In this document: one piece after another, positions 1 through 13,104 of the stretch
Layout of the letters: each line of letters starts with the position of its first letter
Numbering within the stretch: position 1 is the first letter of the stretch
Assembly: GCA_024709105.1 (NCBI GenBank)
Contig: JANJXJ010000190.1
Span: forward strand, 1 to 34,884
Source: Lentimicrobium sp.
GTDB taxonomy: Bacteria; Bacteroidota; Bacteroidia; Bacteroidales; Lentimicrobiaceae
Length of the DNA: 34,884 nt
Direction: 5' to 3'
Position numbers and translations under genes: made by a program
The notes under the pieces: model-generated
The model's database searches: none
Told to the model about the DNA's origin: nothing
What the model saw: the letters and a program-made list of their open reading frames with translations, nothing else

Positions 1-162
1 AATTTTTATGTCAATAATTTTGCTCAATACAACACTGTGTATGGTTCAATCGGCACGTTGATTATATTTATGCTTTGGATAAACTTCAATGCGCTGATCA
101 TACTGCTTGGCTTTGAGCTGAATGCGAGTATTGCGGTGGCAGGAAGAAATAAAGAAAAATAA
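1..162 (+). CDS. YihY/BrkB-family inner-membrane protein, C-terminal fragment
   Basis: Frame 1 is open from the first base to a TAA at 160-162 and gives the last 53 residues of a protein whose start lies outside the window. The fragment reads NNFAQYNTVYGSIG, then a hydrophobic helix rich in I, L, F and M, then LLGFELNASIA and a basic tail ending NKEK. The pattern of a Y-G-S/A-G turn, one membrane span and a GxELNA motif is what I know from the end of the YihY/BrkB (formerly 'ribonuclease BN') family of multi-span membrane proteins. The molecular role of that family is not settled. The assignment rests on a short conserved tail. Confidence 0.72.
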   Translation, partial: NFYVNNFAQYNTVYGSIGTLIIFMLWINFNALIILLGFELNASIAVAGRNKEK

Positions 163-164
163 AA

Positions 165-195
165 TTGAAAATCCTCAAGTAAATAGATACTTTTG
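165..195 (+). promoter_or_regulatory. Bacteroidota housekeeping promoter for the T9SS cargo gene
   Basis: TTG at 165-167 is followed after 20 bases by TACTTTTG at 188-195, an exact TAnnTTTG box. This is the -33/-7 arrangement known for the primary sigma factor of Bacteroidota. Exactly 17 bases separate the box from the ATG at 213, so the leader should be about 10 bases and has no Shine-Dalgarno sequence. Confidence 0.75.
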
Positions 196-212
196 CAAAA
201 AAACTATTATTT

Positions 213-2459
213 ATGAGAATTTATTTAACCTTAGTTTTACTGTCGCTCATATATACTTCTTTTGGCCAAAAACAAAGTAATATTTGGTATTTTGGAAAAA
301 ATGCCGGACTTGATTTTAATCATGGCAGTCCGATTGTATTAGAAGATGGAAACATGGATAACTTCGAAGGGGTTTCATGTATTTCAGACAGATATGGCAA
401 GTTACTTTTTTATACTGATGGCCTCACAGTTTATGACAAACAACACCAGATAATGCAAAATGGATCTGATCTGGCAGGACATCCTTCATCAACACAGTCG
501 GGAGTAATAGTACCTGTCCCAAATTCTGAAACGAAATATATTATATTTACAGTTGATTATGCGTATTCTTCCGGGGCACTTTCATACTCTATGGTCGATA
601 TGTCATTAAATTCCGGATTAGGAAGAGTTACCAATAAAAATATACTTCTTCAATATAATTCAGCGGAAAAAATATCAGCAGTCATTCATGCAAATTATAC
701 TGATGTATGGGTCATAATACATGAAAGGCAATCTAATACATTTAAAAGTTATAAGGTAACAGAAAATGGCCTAGACAAAAACGTTATAACTTCACATGCC
801 GGCAATAATATTGGAGATGGTGTTCAAGGATATTTAAAATGTTCTTCCGATGGCCAATATTTAGCGATGGCGACTTATCATTCCAGACGTGTTGATATTT
901 TTAATTTCAATCAATTAACTGGAGAAGTTACATTCCACTCTCAACATAGTTTTCCCGACGCTACATATGGAGTTGAATTTTCCTCTGACTCGAGATTTCT
1001 ATACGCAACTGTTTCTTACGATTTAAAGCAGATTTACCAAATTGACATTGAAAATGGAGATAAAATGATAATTGCGACTCCATCCATGGCTCCAGGAGCG
1101 ATCCAGATGGGGCCGGATGGAAAAATTTATGTTGCCAGATATGATCGCCCTAACATCTCAAGCAAGTATCTGGGAATTATACACAATCCTGACACGTATG
1201 GAACAGGGTGCAACTATGAAGATCAAGCCCTTTATCTTGGGCAAGGAGCTTCATTAATGGGTTTACCAACCTTTATTCAAAGCTATTTCAGCCAAAATAT
1301 GTCAATTTCTGCATTTAATAATTGTTTTGGAGAAAATACTCAACTCTTTGTAAATCTATCTGATGATATTTTAAATTATATGGACTGGATCTTGTGGGAC
1401 TTCGGAGACCCCCAAAGCAATAACAACTCTTCATCCGATATTTCTCCATTTCACATTTTCTCTGATACTGGACTATATAATATAAAGGTTACCGTTTCTG
1501 TTAACGGAGAGCAAATATTTCGCGAACAAGAGATTAAAGTTAATGAAAACCCAACAATAACTCTACCAGATACAATTTATCTATGTAATAACAATGCAGC
1601 AGTAATTGTTGCTGGTGATGATAATTTTACATACGAATGGAGTAATGAGCAAACTACTTCTTCAATACAGGTAACTGAACCTGGCACTTTATGGTTAAGG
1701 AAAATATCATTTGCAGGCTGTGTTGCCACCGATACACTTGAAGTTGTTAGGGAACAGTCTCCTATTATAGATTTACCTAATGAATTTACGATTTGCCCTG
1801 ACTCTTCAATACTTGTAAGCGCAGGAGATTCAAATTATTCCTACATCTGGAGCACAGGTGATACTCTTCCTTCTATAAAGTTAGATCACCCAGGCAACTA
1901 TGCAATTACGAAAATTGCCAAAAGTAGTTGTAGGGCTACTCATAATTTTAGAATAAATGAGCATTTATTACCAGACTTTTCTTTGGGGAATGATACCATG
2001 CTTTGTGAAGGCCCAATCACTTTCCAATTGGATGGTTTTTATGATTACAATTGGAATAATGTTTCAACTTCAAATACTTTTACAATAAATGAACCAATGA
2101 TAGTTAAAGTAACTGCTAAAACAATTGACAATTGTAGTGTTAGCGATGAAGTTGAAGTATTTGAATGTTGTAAGTTTCAAATTAAATATCCTAATGCATT
2201 TACACCAAATGGGGATGGATTCAATGAAACTTTTAAGCCTATTATTATTGGAATTTCAAAATATAAAATGACTATCTCAAATAGATGGGGCGAGATTCTC
2301 TTTACTTCAACTGATCCTGAAGATGCATGGGACGGGAAATATAATAATGAGGAATGTCCGGTAGGGGTATATTTCGTAGTTTTTGATTATGAAAGGTGCA
2401 ATTCTAAAAGGGGATTTTACACCGAAACTTCTGTGGGTAGTGTTACTCTTCTTCGATAG
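213..2459 (+). CDS. Secreted multidomain protein with PKD domain and T9SS type B (gliding-motility type) C-terminal sorting domain
   Basis: The 748-residue product starts with a signal peptide (MRIYLTLVLLSLIYTSFGQ). Residues about 20-360 look like a beta-propeller, with repeats such as SSDGQYLAMA, SSDSRFLYATV and GPDGKIYVARY. A PKD-like domain follows (about 375-440; WDFGDP...FSDTGLYNIKVTV). Next are three tandem Ig-like modules of about 65-75 residues that share LP..I..C, a glycine pair and a Y.W motif (about 440-650). The end (YPNAFTPNGDGFNETFKP, NRWGEILF, WDGKYNNEECPVGVYFV) is the type B sorting signal used by the type IX secretion system. The protein is therefore expected to be exported and held at or released from the cell surface. 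The binding target is unknown. It appears monocistronic; the flippase downstream has its own -7 box. Confidence 0.88.
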   Translation: MRIYLTLVLLSLIYTSFGQKQSNIWYFGKNAGLDFNHGSPIVLEDGNMDNFEGVSCISDRYGKLLFYTDGLTVYDKQHQIMQNGSDLAGHPSSTQSGVIVPVPNSETKYIIFTVDYAYSSGALSYSMVDMSLNSGLGRVTNKNILLQYNSAEKISAVIHANYTDVWVIIHERQSNTFKSYKVTENGLDKNVITSHAGNNIGDGVQGYLKCSSDGQYLAMATYHSRRVDIFNFNQLTGEVTFHSQHSFPDATYGVEFSSDSRFLYATVSYDLKQIYQIDIENGDKMIIATPSMAPGAIQMGPDGKIYVARYDRPNISSKYLGIIHNPDTYGTGCNYEDQALYLGQGASLMGLPTFIQSYFSQNMSISAFNNCFGENTQLFVNLSDDILNYMDWILWDFGDPQSNNNSSSDISPFHIFSDTGLYNIKVTVSVNGEQIFREQEIKVNENPTITLPDTIYLCNNNAAVIVAGDDNFTYEWSNEQTTSSIQVTEPGTLWLRKISFAGCVATDTLEVVREQSPIIDLPNEFTICPDSSILVSAGDSNYSYIWSTGDTLPSIKLDHPGNYAITKIAKSSCRATHNFRINEHLLPDFSLGNDTMLCEGPITFQLDGFYDYNWNNVSTSNTFTINEPMIVKVTAKTIDNCSVSDEVEVFECCKFQIKYPNAFTPNGDGFNETFKPIIIGISKYKMTISNRWGEILFTSTDPEDAWDGKYNNEECPVGVYFVVFDYERCNSKRGFYTETSVGSVTLLR

Positions 2460-2510
2460 GCATAATAGATAATTTTAAGTTATAGATCCTTAAGGCTAGA
2501 TTCTTTATTA

Positions 2511-2518
2511 TACCTTTG
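2511..2518 (+). promoter_or_regulatory. -7 promoter box of the flippase-glycosyltransferase operon
   Basis: TACCTTTG at 2511-2518 fits TAnnTTTG and lies 17 bases before the ATG at 2536, the same spacing as at three other genes in this window. I see no clear TTG at the -33 position, so the call rests on the -7 box and its spacing. Confidence 0.6.
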
Positions 2519-2535
2519 TGGCATAAGAATTTGAA

Positions 2536-3977
2536 ATGAATTCCCAGAAAGTAAAGGACCATTTTAAACTAACACTGATTTATTCAGCTGTTGCTGCTAT
2601 TCCGCCAATTCTTCAGGTTGTGATTCAACCCATTATTGAAGGGAACAGCAGATTGAATGCAGAAGACTTTGCACTAATTGGCATGGCCGAGATGATTACT
2701 TCACTTGCATTTACTATCTCCTTATTCTCAATGGGAAATGCTCTTTCACGATTTTTTTATGATGTTAATGATGATAGAAATTCCTACAATAGTCTGGTAT
2801 CATCAGTCTTTAGTTCAATACTTTTCAGAGGTGCTATATTATTAACTATTGCTTTTGCTTTCAGGAACCAGATAGGCAGTATATTTTCGCAGCAGGAATT
2901 GCAGAATTTCAGTTCATATGGTTTTGCAGCCATTATAACCGGTATCAATCGATCTATAAACATTTCGGCTGCAACATTATACAGAAATGAAAAGAGAGTA
3001 CGTGCGTTTGTAATTGTCAATCTGGCAACAGCAGTAATAAGGTCGGCTTTTCAGCTTTTAGGATTATTTTATTACGAAATGTCATTTATTGGTTATGTAT
3101 ATGGCAGCGCAGCAGGAAGCAGTTTGGTTTCACTTGGGGTTTTGATTTATTCTTATAAAGTTTCAGGATTCAGGTATAACCGCAGTTTGCTTAATGATAT
3201 GAACCGCTTTGCCTGGCCTTTATTTCAATATGGCATACTTACATGGGGGCTTACTTTTGCCGATAAGTACTTTATGGAAAGATATCCCGCTGATCTTGGA
3301 ATTTACATGACAGCTGTTAATTTTGCGCTGGGAATGCAAATCATCATGCAGGGATTGCAGGGAGCAACCCAACCGGAAATATTCCGGTTTATGAAAGATG
3401 GGACTAAAAAACGGGAAGATGATATAAAATCACTTTCTAATATGCTTATGGCTCAATCTCAGGCACTTATAGGATTAGCTATTATTCCGGCAATGCTTTA
3501 CCTCACTATTTTTTACGAAACCGATGTTCGGCTCGCCGCTGGTTTTATCGCAATAATCTTTATCAGGTACATCCCCCGTACACAATACATAATATTTTCA
3601 TTCCCTGTGTATTTTGAAAAGAAGACCCAATTCTTCCTTTATTTGAATATAATAAGCCTGGGCTTGAATGTTATCCTCAACTTTTTCCTAATTCCCAGGT
3701 TTCTGATATATGGGGCTGTTATTTCAATAATGGTTTCTGATATTATTCAGGTTTTGGGAGTATATTTTTATGCCAGGAAAATTTCCCCTATCAGATGGAA
3801 TCTGTCGAAACTACTTTACAGCCCTCTTGTATGCGTAATTTTGATCATAGTCTTTGAAATAATCAGAGTTAATTTTGATCTGAATCATTACATATCTGCT
3901 ACCGCATCAGTAATGGTTTTGATGCTATCACTTGTTATACTTTACAGAAATGACATTAAACGGCAATTAAAAATATA

Positions 3978-3978
<1 letters not shown>
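2536..3978 (+). CDS. Oligosaccharide flippase, Wzx/polysaccharide biosynthesis protein family
   Basis: The 480-residue product is almost entirely hydrophobic helices, roughly 12-14 spans, with short polar loops and a basic C-terminus (YRNDIKRQLKI). Length and layout match Wzx-type flippases of the MOP superfamily, which move lipid-linked sugar repeat units across the inner membrane. N-terminal features supporting this are an amphipathic first span, an SRFFYD loop near residue 75, and a second half starting around NRFAWPLFQYGIL. The stop codon overlaps the start of the glycosyltransferase gene by one base (TAATG), so translation of the two is probably coupled. The neighbouring nonulosonate genes suggest the cargo may carry such a sugar; that is inference. 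Confidence 0.85.
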
Positions 3979-7361
<3,383 letters not shown>

Positions 7362-7420
7362 TCTTTTTCAGGTTAATACTTTTTAATTGTTGCAATGACA
7401 AAAAGTCAAGTGAGAAATTA

Positions 7421-8185
7421 TTATTTATTGTTGGCAACAATCTGCTCCCTCATTGTTACCATAAACTCAGCGTTATTATCAACCAGTTCAATCAGTTTTG
7501 GAATGTTTCTTGTGCCCGAGCCTGATGGAAGCAGTAAATCGAGTATACGGACATACAATTCAAAATCAGAGGCAGTATCCAGTGTAAAACGTAAATCTGT
7601 CCGGTCACTAAGCCCATGTGGCGCATCTGAAAAAACTAATGAAAAGTTTTCAGGATTGCTGTATATAAAGTTTGTGACATGCTCCCTGTAAATTTTTTCC
7701 TGAGTAAGGATTGCAGCTTTTTTCAAGGCATTAACTGTTACCGCTTCACCCCAAAGGCCTATGTGTGTTTTGATGGAAGGCTTCCCTCCTATCAAAAAAC
7801 CGGAATAATCTGCATTGGATTCATTCAGTTTTTTTACCAGCATCAAACTTGATGGCAAATCAAAAAAAGGATTATCGGCACAAACTCTGATTACTGTTTT
7901 GAAATCATAAGATTCTGCTGCTCCAATAAACCTTGACAAAACGTCTTCTTCATCCCCCCTGTACACCGGAACTTCCAACCTATTGCAAATGGCAACCAAT
8001 TCATTATCTTTATCAGAATTAGTTGTTGCTACTACAACCGGCAAATTTCCAGCATCTTCTATAAAGTTTAAAAGCAAGAGTTCAAGCAGGCTTTTACTTT
8101 TCCAAAATGGCATTATCATCTTTCCGGGCAAACGCACAGAACCTGTCCGGGCTTGAATTATAATACCTGTTTGATTGTTGTCCAT
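7421..8185 (-). CDS. SpsF/NeuA-like cytidylyltransferase
   Basis: From the ATG at 8185 the product is 254 residues. It opens with GIIIQARTGSVRLPGKM, the nucleotide-binding loop of SpsF-type cytidylyltransferases, followed by VVATTNSDKDNEL, VYRGDEEDVLSRF and VRVCADNPFFD, the usual metal and sugar site. Enzymes of this group make CMP-activated sugar acids. The open frame extends another 21 codons to 8248, but a minus-strand TATCTTTG box at 8209-8216 lies inside that extension. The extension sequence is also not family-like, so the internal ATG is preferred. It is first in an operon with the NeuB-like synthase and HAD phosphatase, which supports CMP-nonulosonate formation. SpsE-SpsF pairs of the same kind occur in the Bacillus spore-coat sps operon. 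Confidence 0.82.
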   Translation of the reverse strand: MDNNQTGIIIQARTGSVRLPGKMIMPFWKSKSLLELLLLNFIEDAGNLPVVVATTNSDKDNELVAICNRLEVPVYRGDEEDVLSRFIGAAESYDFKTVIRVCADNPFFDLPSSLMLVKKLNESNADYSGFLIGGKPSIKTHIGLWGEAVTVNALKKAAILTQEKIYREHVTNFIYSNPENFSLVFSDAPHGLSDRTDLRFTLDTASDFELYVRILDLLLPSGSGTRNIPKLIELVDNNAEFMVTMREQIVANNK

Positions 8186-8208
8186 AAACAATTGTGATTC
8201 CAAAAGCA

Positions 8209-8216
8209 CAAAGATA
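8209..8216 (-). promoter_or_regulatory. -7 promoter box of the nonulosonate operon
   Basis: On the minus strand 8216-8209 reads TATCTTTG, an exact TAnnTTTG box, 23 bases before the ATG at 8185. No good TTG is seen at the expected -33 distance. Its place inside the longer reading frame supports the shorter cytidylyltransferase start. Confidence 0.55.
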
Positions 8217-8281
8217 ACAACATTTACATCCTTAAGACATATCATCAAAAGGCAATTTAATGATCAGTATAAGGGAATGGC

Positions 8282-8289
8282 TATCTTTG
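8282..8289 (+). promoter_or_regulatory. -7 promoter box of gpsA
   Basis: TATCTTTG at 8282-8289 lies exactly 17 bases before the gpsA ATG. It is back to back with the minus-strand box at 8209-8216, so about 120 bases hold two divergent promoters. A -33 TTG is not obvious. Confidence 0.6.
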
Positions 8290-8306
8290 CATATCAATAT
8301 TAACGC

Positions 8307-9314
8307 ATGACCAAACCTCTTAACCTCTGTATTGCAGGAGCCGGAACCATAGGCACTGCTTTGGGAAATGTACTGGCTGTTAAGGAAAACCTTAATATTC
8401 AGTTGCTTTCTGTTGAAGAAAATGTTGTTTCCGATATCAATGATACCGGAATAAACACGGTTTATTTCCCTCAAATCAGGCTGAATCCTGCTTTAAAAGC
8501 CACTACCGACCCCGAAATCCTTAAAAACAGTGATGTAGTTTTTCTGGCTATCCCCTCTGTGGCGGTGGTAGGTTACATCAGTTCTCTCGTTAATTACCTT
8601 AATCCTGACGCGCTGTTGGTCAATCTTGCCAAAGGTTTTGGCCCCGACAACGACACCATTGTTGAAAACCTGAAAAGGATTGTTCCAAATCCGGTTTGCA
8701 CGCTGAAAGGGCCAACATTTGCGAGAGAAATGATCAATCAAATGCCTACGGCTATGACTGTAGGAGCCGAAGATCCATCTGTTTTCCAATTACTTGCAAA
8801 TATTTTTGAATCTACCACCATACATATTGATTACACAACTGACATCGCAGGCGTTGAGATTCTGAGCATACTTAAAAACATTTATGCCATTACCATAGGA
8901 ATCGTTGATGCACATTTTGATTCACCGAATCTCAGGTTTATGATTTTTACCCGTGCATTCAATGAAATGAGACATATACTTCTGAAGTTTGGAGGAAGAC
9001 AGGAAACTATGTTCAGGTATTGCGGAATCGGTGATTTTGGACTCACCGCTTTAAATGACCTGAGCAGAAACAGAACACTGGGACTGCTCATTGGCAAAGG
9101 TTTTTTCAGTGACGACATTTCAGGAAAAGTTGTGCTCGAAGGAAGAATTGCAGCCGGAATAATCAGCGAAAAACTCAAGGAGATGAAAGTTCCTGAAAGC
9201 GAGTATTTTATGCTTAATGAGCTAAATAAAATCTTCTCAGGCGGGTACAATGTTAAACGGTTCATCGCCAACATTCTGAATAACGAGGATAAAAAAGAAA
9301 TTTCTCAGTCCTGA
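8307..9314 (+). CDS. gpsA: NAD(P)H-dependent glycerol-3-phosphate dehydrogenase
   Basis: This 335-residue enzyme makes sn-glycerol 3-phosphate from dihydroxyacetone phosphate for phospholipid synthesis in the cytoplasm. An N-terminal Rossmann motif (GAGTIGTALGNVLA, about residues 9-22) is followed by VVFLAIPS and LAKGF. GPTFAREM matches the family's GPSFAxE substrate loop, LKNIYAI carries the catalytic lysine of the LKN motif, and the C-terminal part contains GIGDFGLTALNDLSRNRTLG. Length is typical. The sequence departs from the textbook GpsA in several places (GTIG for GSWG, DAHFDSPNL after the LKN helix), but the order of motifs is complete. The last 10 bases overlap the end of the convergent glycosyltransferase gene. 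Confidence 0.88.
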   Translation: MTKPLNLCIAGAGTIGTALGNVLAVKENLNIQLLSVEENVVSDINDTGINTVYFPQIRLNPALKATTDPEILKNSDVVFLAIPSVAVVGYISSLVNYLNPDALLVNLAKGFGPDNDTIVENLKRIVPNPVCTLKGPTFAREMINQMPTAMTVGAEDPSVFQLLANIFESTTIHIDYTTDIAGVEILSILKNIYAITIGIVDAHFDSPNLRFMIFTRAFNEMRHILLKFGGRQETMFRYCGIGDFGLTALNDLSRNRTLGLLIGKGFFSDDISGKVVLEGRIAAGIISEKLKEMKVPESEYFMLNELNKIFSGGYNVKRFIANILNNEDKKEISQS

Positions 9315-10621
9315 CCTGAAATAACTGACAAGCACTCAGCCATCCTGCCAGTAAGTGATTCTCTCGAAAATCGGACAATCCCTTTACTATCAACTATATT
9401 TTTTCCTGTTCTGAACCGGCTGTATAATTCATTTATTGCTTTTCGTATTGACTCTTTATCATCTTTCTCAGAAACATATCCGGCATTTGTTTCAAGAATT
9501 ACCTCTGCAGCATCACCATCCCGGGGCCCGATACATAAGATCGGTCGGCGGGCAGCCATGTATTCAAAGAATTTTCCGGGAAGTATTACTTTGGCATTGG
9601 GTGTATCATTAATCAGTAACAAAAGAACCTGCGATTGCTGCTGTATTTTTACCACCTCATTATGAGGAACATAAGAAATCCTATTAACATAATTCCCCAG
9701 GCCAGCTGCTTCTATACTTTCAGTAACTGAATAGTCAACACTGCCAACCAGCTTGATTTCAAGATCGTTTGCAAAATCAGTATCCTTTAAAACCTCTTCA
9801 CTCAAAACCTCCCACAATAGAAGAGGATTCCGGGTTTTTACCATGGTACCTATGTGTGCAACCGAAAACCGTTCATCAATTTTCACATCAACGCCTGCAA
9901 TGTCATCCTGATCATATCCGTTGGTTATTACTGAATAATCGCGCTTAAGCAACTTCAGAAAATCGGTTTTCATGCTGTTGCTGATAACGACTACCTCATC
10001 GGCCTTTATCAGAACACTCATTTCCTGCTTGTGGTGTTTGCGGTCGGCCCATGAACTTAGCATGAGTTCGTGATAAAAATCAATGTTTGTCCATGGATCC
10101 CTGAAATCTGCCAGCCATGGCAAGCCGGTTCTTTTTTTCACTCCAAGCGCAATCATATGCATGGAATGTGGCGGCCCGGTTGAAACAATGGCATCTACCG
10201 GATGCTGTTTCAGATATTTGACAAGAAACTTTATGGATGGATTTATCCAGAACTTTCTGGCATCAGGAATAAAAAAATTACCTCTGAGCCAGATAGAAAA
10301 TCGTTCGGCAAGCCCTGGCCGCTTTTTCTCCGAGAGAAACCCTGCATTGATCCGCTCATTTTTTTTGGCTCCAACCAGTTTTTTATAAAAAGAATAAGGC
10401 TCCCATATGGGTGTACGAACAATCTCTATACCCTGAGGTATATCTTTAAGCAAACTATTGTCAATGGCAGGGTACTCCGGATTTTCAGGAGTATAAACCA
10501 CTGGCTCCCATCCAAAATTTCGCAGATATTTAACGAACTTGAGCCAGCGCTGAACCCCGGCACCACCACTCGGCGGCCAGTAATAAGTAATAATCAATAC
10601 CTTGCGACCAGCCTTTTTCAT
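9305..10621 (-). CDS. Glycosyltransferase, GT4-like
   Basis: The 438-residue product begins KVLIITYYWPPSGGAGVQRW, the glycine-rich acceptor-side loop of GT4/GT-B enzymes. It continues with DAIVSTGPPHSMHMI, ADFRDPWT and VVISNSM. The C-terminal half ends in PGKFFEYMAARRPILCIG, where the glutamate of the FEYMA segment normally contacts the donor nucleotide sugar. It has no signal peptide and is expected to act on the inner face of the inner membrane. Donor and acceptor cannot be read from the sequence. The start overlaps the yfhO stop by 4 bases (ATGA), so it is last in an operon with DUF4834 and yfhO genes. The 3' end overlaps gpsA by 10 bases. Confidence 0.85.
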   Translation of the reverse strand: MKKAGRKVLIITYYWPPSGGAGVQRWLKFVKYLRNFGWEPVVYTPENPEYPAIDNSLLKDIPQGIEIVRTPIWEPYSFYKKLVGAKKNERINAGFLSEKKRPGLAERFSIWLRGNFFIPDARKFWINPSIKFLVKYLKQHPVDAIVSTGPPHSMHMIALGVKKRTGLPWLADFRDPWTNIDFYHELMLSSWADRKHHKQEMSVLIKADEVVVISNSMKTDFLKLLKRDYSVITNGYDQDDIAGVDVKIDERFSVAHIGTMVKTRNPLLLWEVLSEEVLKDTDFANDLEIKLVGSVDYSVTESIEAAGLGNYVNRISYVPHNEVVKIQQQSQVLLLLINDTPNAKVILPGKFFEYMAARRPILCIGPRDGDAAEVILETNAGYVSEKDDKESIRKAINELYSRFRTGKNIVDSKGIVRFSRESLTGRMAECLSVISGQD

Positions 10622-13080
10622 TCATCAGGGGTTGGCTTCACAGCATTTCTGCTTTTTCTGTATTCCACAAACAGAAAACCGGCTAAGAGCAGAATAATAA
10701 TTGAAGAACCGGCATATGATACTTTTTCACCAACAAAATAGGCTTTGGGTTCAAATCTGAATTCAATCTGATGACTTCCTGCCGGTACAACCATGGCTCT
10801 CAAGACATAATTTACTCTGAAATGAGGTACTTTTTGCCCATCCAGGTAAGCATTCCAGCCTTTATCATAAAATATTTCAGAGAAAACTGCAAGCTGATCA
10901 GAAGAGGAAGTGTAAGAATAGTTCAGCTTGTTTGGCTGATATGCATCGAGTTTAATACTGGCCGTGCTATCGTAAGTTGGTGTAAAACCTTCCAGCATAT
11001 CTGCAAATCGTTTATCAACAATAGCAGTTTTACCCGGGAAGAAAGCAGTAAGAGCCTTTAATTCTTCATCTGCATTTTCCACCATTTGTATCTCCTGCAC
11101 AAACCAGGCATTTCCAAGGGCATCCATGTTTATCTGAACAGCAGGTACCCTGTCCTGTGCGGAAACTATGTAATATTTTGTATTTAACATATTCAGCACC
11201 TGTTCGTTGCCCTTACTCAGATGCTCATCAATCAACTCCTGATATCTGCGCAATTTTGCACCGTGGTAACCTCCGATACTTTTATGAAAGTAAGATGTGC
11301 TGCCCTCCTGAAATGCACTAACTGTTGTATTAAAGACCCTGAAGTTGGGATCAGCATCCTTCATAATCAGCTTATTAGCTTCAGTAGGCTGGTAAGGATT
11401 ATTTACGATGCTTTTATTTACGAAGTTTTCACTGCTCAGGTATCTGTTGGCAACCGGAATCATATCCAGCGCAATGAGCAGAACAAAACCGGCAGTAAAC
11501 ATCCATTTTTTAACAAGTGACATTGAATATGCCCAGATGAGGCCGGCAGAAAACAAAATAAACAGCGCACTTCTGATAGCATCAGCTTTAAAAATTGCGA
11601 TGCGAGCAGCTTCCATGTTAAATACAATAGAATTAAACTGATTTAACTGTGATGCTTCAAGACCCTGACGTTGTTCTGCAATGGCCTGTTGCTCCATATC
11701 GCTGAGGAATGAAAAGAAGGTTTGAGGCAACAACCAGAAAAGAAGTGCCAGGCCTGCTGTGACTCCGGCTGCGATGTAGAGAAATCTGGTTTTGTCTTTA
11801 ATCAAACCCGGCTTCTCAGAAACTTCCTTCAGCATAAGAACACCAAGTATGGGTATAGCCAGATCGGCTATTACAAGAATCATGGAAACAGCTCTGAATT
11901 TGTTGTATCCAGGCACGTAGTGCATAAAGAAATCGGTGAGCGGCATAAAATTCTTGCCCCACGATAATAAAATACTCAATACCGTTACAACAAGCAACCA
12001 CCATCTTAAACTTCCCTTAAGCAATAAAAGTCCAAGAATAAATAAAAAGACCATAATTGCTCCTGAATATACAGGCCCTGAGGTAAAAGGCTGATTTCCC
12101 CAGTAATGATTCTGTCCGGCTATAGTTTCTTTAAACTCAGGGGCAACAGCATCCATTGCTTTATCATTATTACCAAGATATCCGCTTGCACCTCCTTTAA
12201 CATTGGGGATCATCAGCGAAAAGGTTTCGCCAATACCATAACTCCATTGTGTGGCATAATCTTTATCGAGGCCACTCGTCCTGATTTCAGCGTTTGTAGT
12301 CAGCTCGCTCTTGCCTCTGATGGTTTCTTTACCGTATTCCCACGTAGCCCAGATGTTTGAGAAGTTGGTTGATAGCGCAAGCAAAGCCGCAATTGCCAGC
12401 AAACCGGTAGTTTTAAAAAAGGCAGGTAATGTTTTTTCTTTTGCTGAATCTATTAGTTCATAAACGCCTAACATTACTACGACAATTGCCAGATAATAAG
12501 TTATCTGCAGATGGTTCGCAAGCAACTGCAATGCCAGGAAAAATGCAGTAATAATGCTCCCGAGCATTGGTTTACCTCTGTATGCCAGGAGAATACCTGC
12601 AATTACCGGAGCCATATACCCGATGGCATGTGCCTTGCTGTTATGTCCGGCTTCAAGAATAATAAAGAAATAGGATGAAAATGCAAAGGCAACTGACCCG
12701 GCCAGAGCAAGCCATGGATCCACCTTTAAAACCATAAGCAAAATAAAGAAACCGAGAAAATAAAGAAATACAAGATTGGCTGGGTGAGGCAGGCCTAATT
12801 TCAGAATGTTATCGGCAAACCGCATCAGATTTCCTTTGTATTTAACCGATATCTGATAAGCAGGCATTCCTCCGAACATAGAGTTTGTCCATAAGGCTTC
12901 TTCCCCGGTTTTTTCTCTGAAATCAGTAATTTCTTTCGACATCCCTTTCCACTGTGTGATATCTGACTGTCTCAGTTTTTTGCCCTCAAGCAGCGGATTA
13001 AAGTATGCAAAAATAACAACCAAAACTATCAACAGAATTGCGATGTAAGGTCCAATTTGCTTAAAGCTCAGATTCTTCAT
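10618..13080 (-). CDS. YfhO-family polytopic membrane protein
   Basis: The 820-residue protein has an N-terminal span (residues about 10-28), then an extracytoplasmic loop with DITQWKGMSKEI and ALWTNSMFGGMPAYQ. About ten more hydrophobic segments follow, with FAFSSYFFIILEAGHNSKAHAIGYM among them. A soluble C-terminal region of roughly 230 residues contains FVQEIQMVENADEELKAL and YDKGWNAYLDGQKV, and a last span sits near the end (IIILLLAGFLFVEYRK). This is the layout of YfhO proteins, which resemble GT-C glycosyltransferases and in Gram-positives have been linked to glycosylation of surface polymers. Here the substrate is unknown. It lies 24 bases after the DUF4834 gene and overlaps the GT4 gene, suggesting they act together on an envelope glycan. 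Confidence 0.87.
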   Translation of the reverse strand: MKNLSFKQIGPYIAILLIVLVVIFAYFNPLLEGKKLRQSDITQWKGMSKEITDFREKTGEEALWTNSMFGGMPAYQISVKYKGNLMRFADNILKLGLPHPANLVFLYFLGFFILLMVLKVDPWLALAGSVAFAFSSYFFIILEAGHNSKAHAIGYMAPVIAGILLAYRGKPMLGSIITAFFLALQLLANHLQITYYLAIVVVMLGVYELIDSAKEKTLPAFFKTTGLLAIAALLALSTNFSNIWATWEYGKETIRGKSELTTNAEIRTSGLDKDYATQWSYGIGETFSLMIPNVKGGASGYLGNNDKAMDAVAPEFKETIAGQNHYWGNQPFTSGPVYSGAIMVFLFILGLLLLKGSLRWWLLVVTVLSILLSWGKNFMPLTDFFMHYVPGYNKFRAVSMILVIADLAIPILGVLMLKEVSEKPGLIKDKTRFLYIAAGVTAGLALLFWLLPQTFFSFLSDMEQQAIAEQRQGLEASQLNQFNSIVFNMEAARIAIFKADAIRSALFILFSAGLIWAYSMSLVKKWMFTAGFVLLIALDMIPVANRYLSSENFVNKSIVNNPYQPTEANKLIMKDADPNFRVFNTTVSAFQEGSTSYFHKSIGGYHGAKLRRYQELIDEHLSKGNEQVLNMLNTKYYIVSAQDRVPAVQINMDALGNAWFVQEIQMVENADEELKALTAFFPGKTAIVDKRFADMLEGFTPTYDSTASIKLDAYQPNKLNYSYTSSSDQLAVFSEIFYDKGWNAYLDGQKVPHFRVNYVLRAMVVPAGSHQIEFRFEPKAYFVGEKVSYAGSSIIILLLAGFLFVEYRKSRNAVKPTPDE

Positions 13081-13104
13081 GGTTTGAGTTAAAGGTATGT
13101 GTTT

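Noticed and set aside
8186-8248. Upstream start of the cytidylyltransferase at 8248
   Set aside because: The extra 21 codons contain a minus-strand TATCTTTG promoter box and do not look like the family; the ATG at 8185 precedes the conserved loop directly.
10202-10741. Long plus-strand open frame opposite the GT4 and yfhO genes
   Set aside because: It is antisense to two well-supported genes, has no family-like features and no promoter; a shadow frame.
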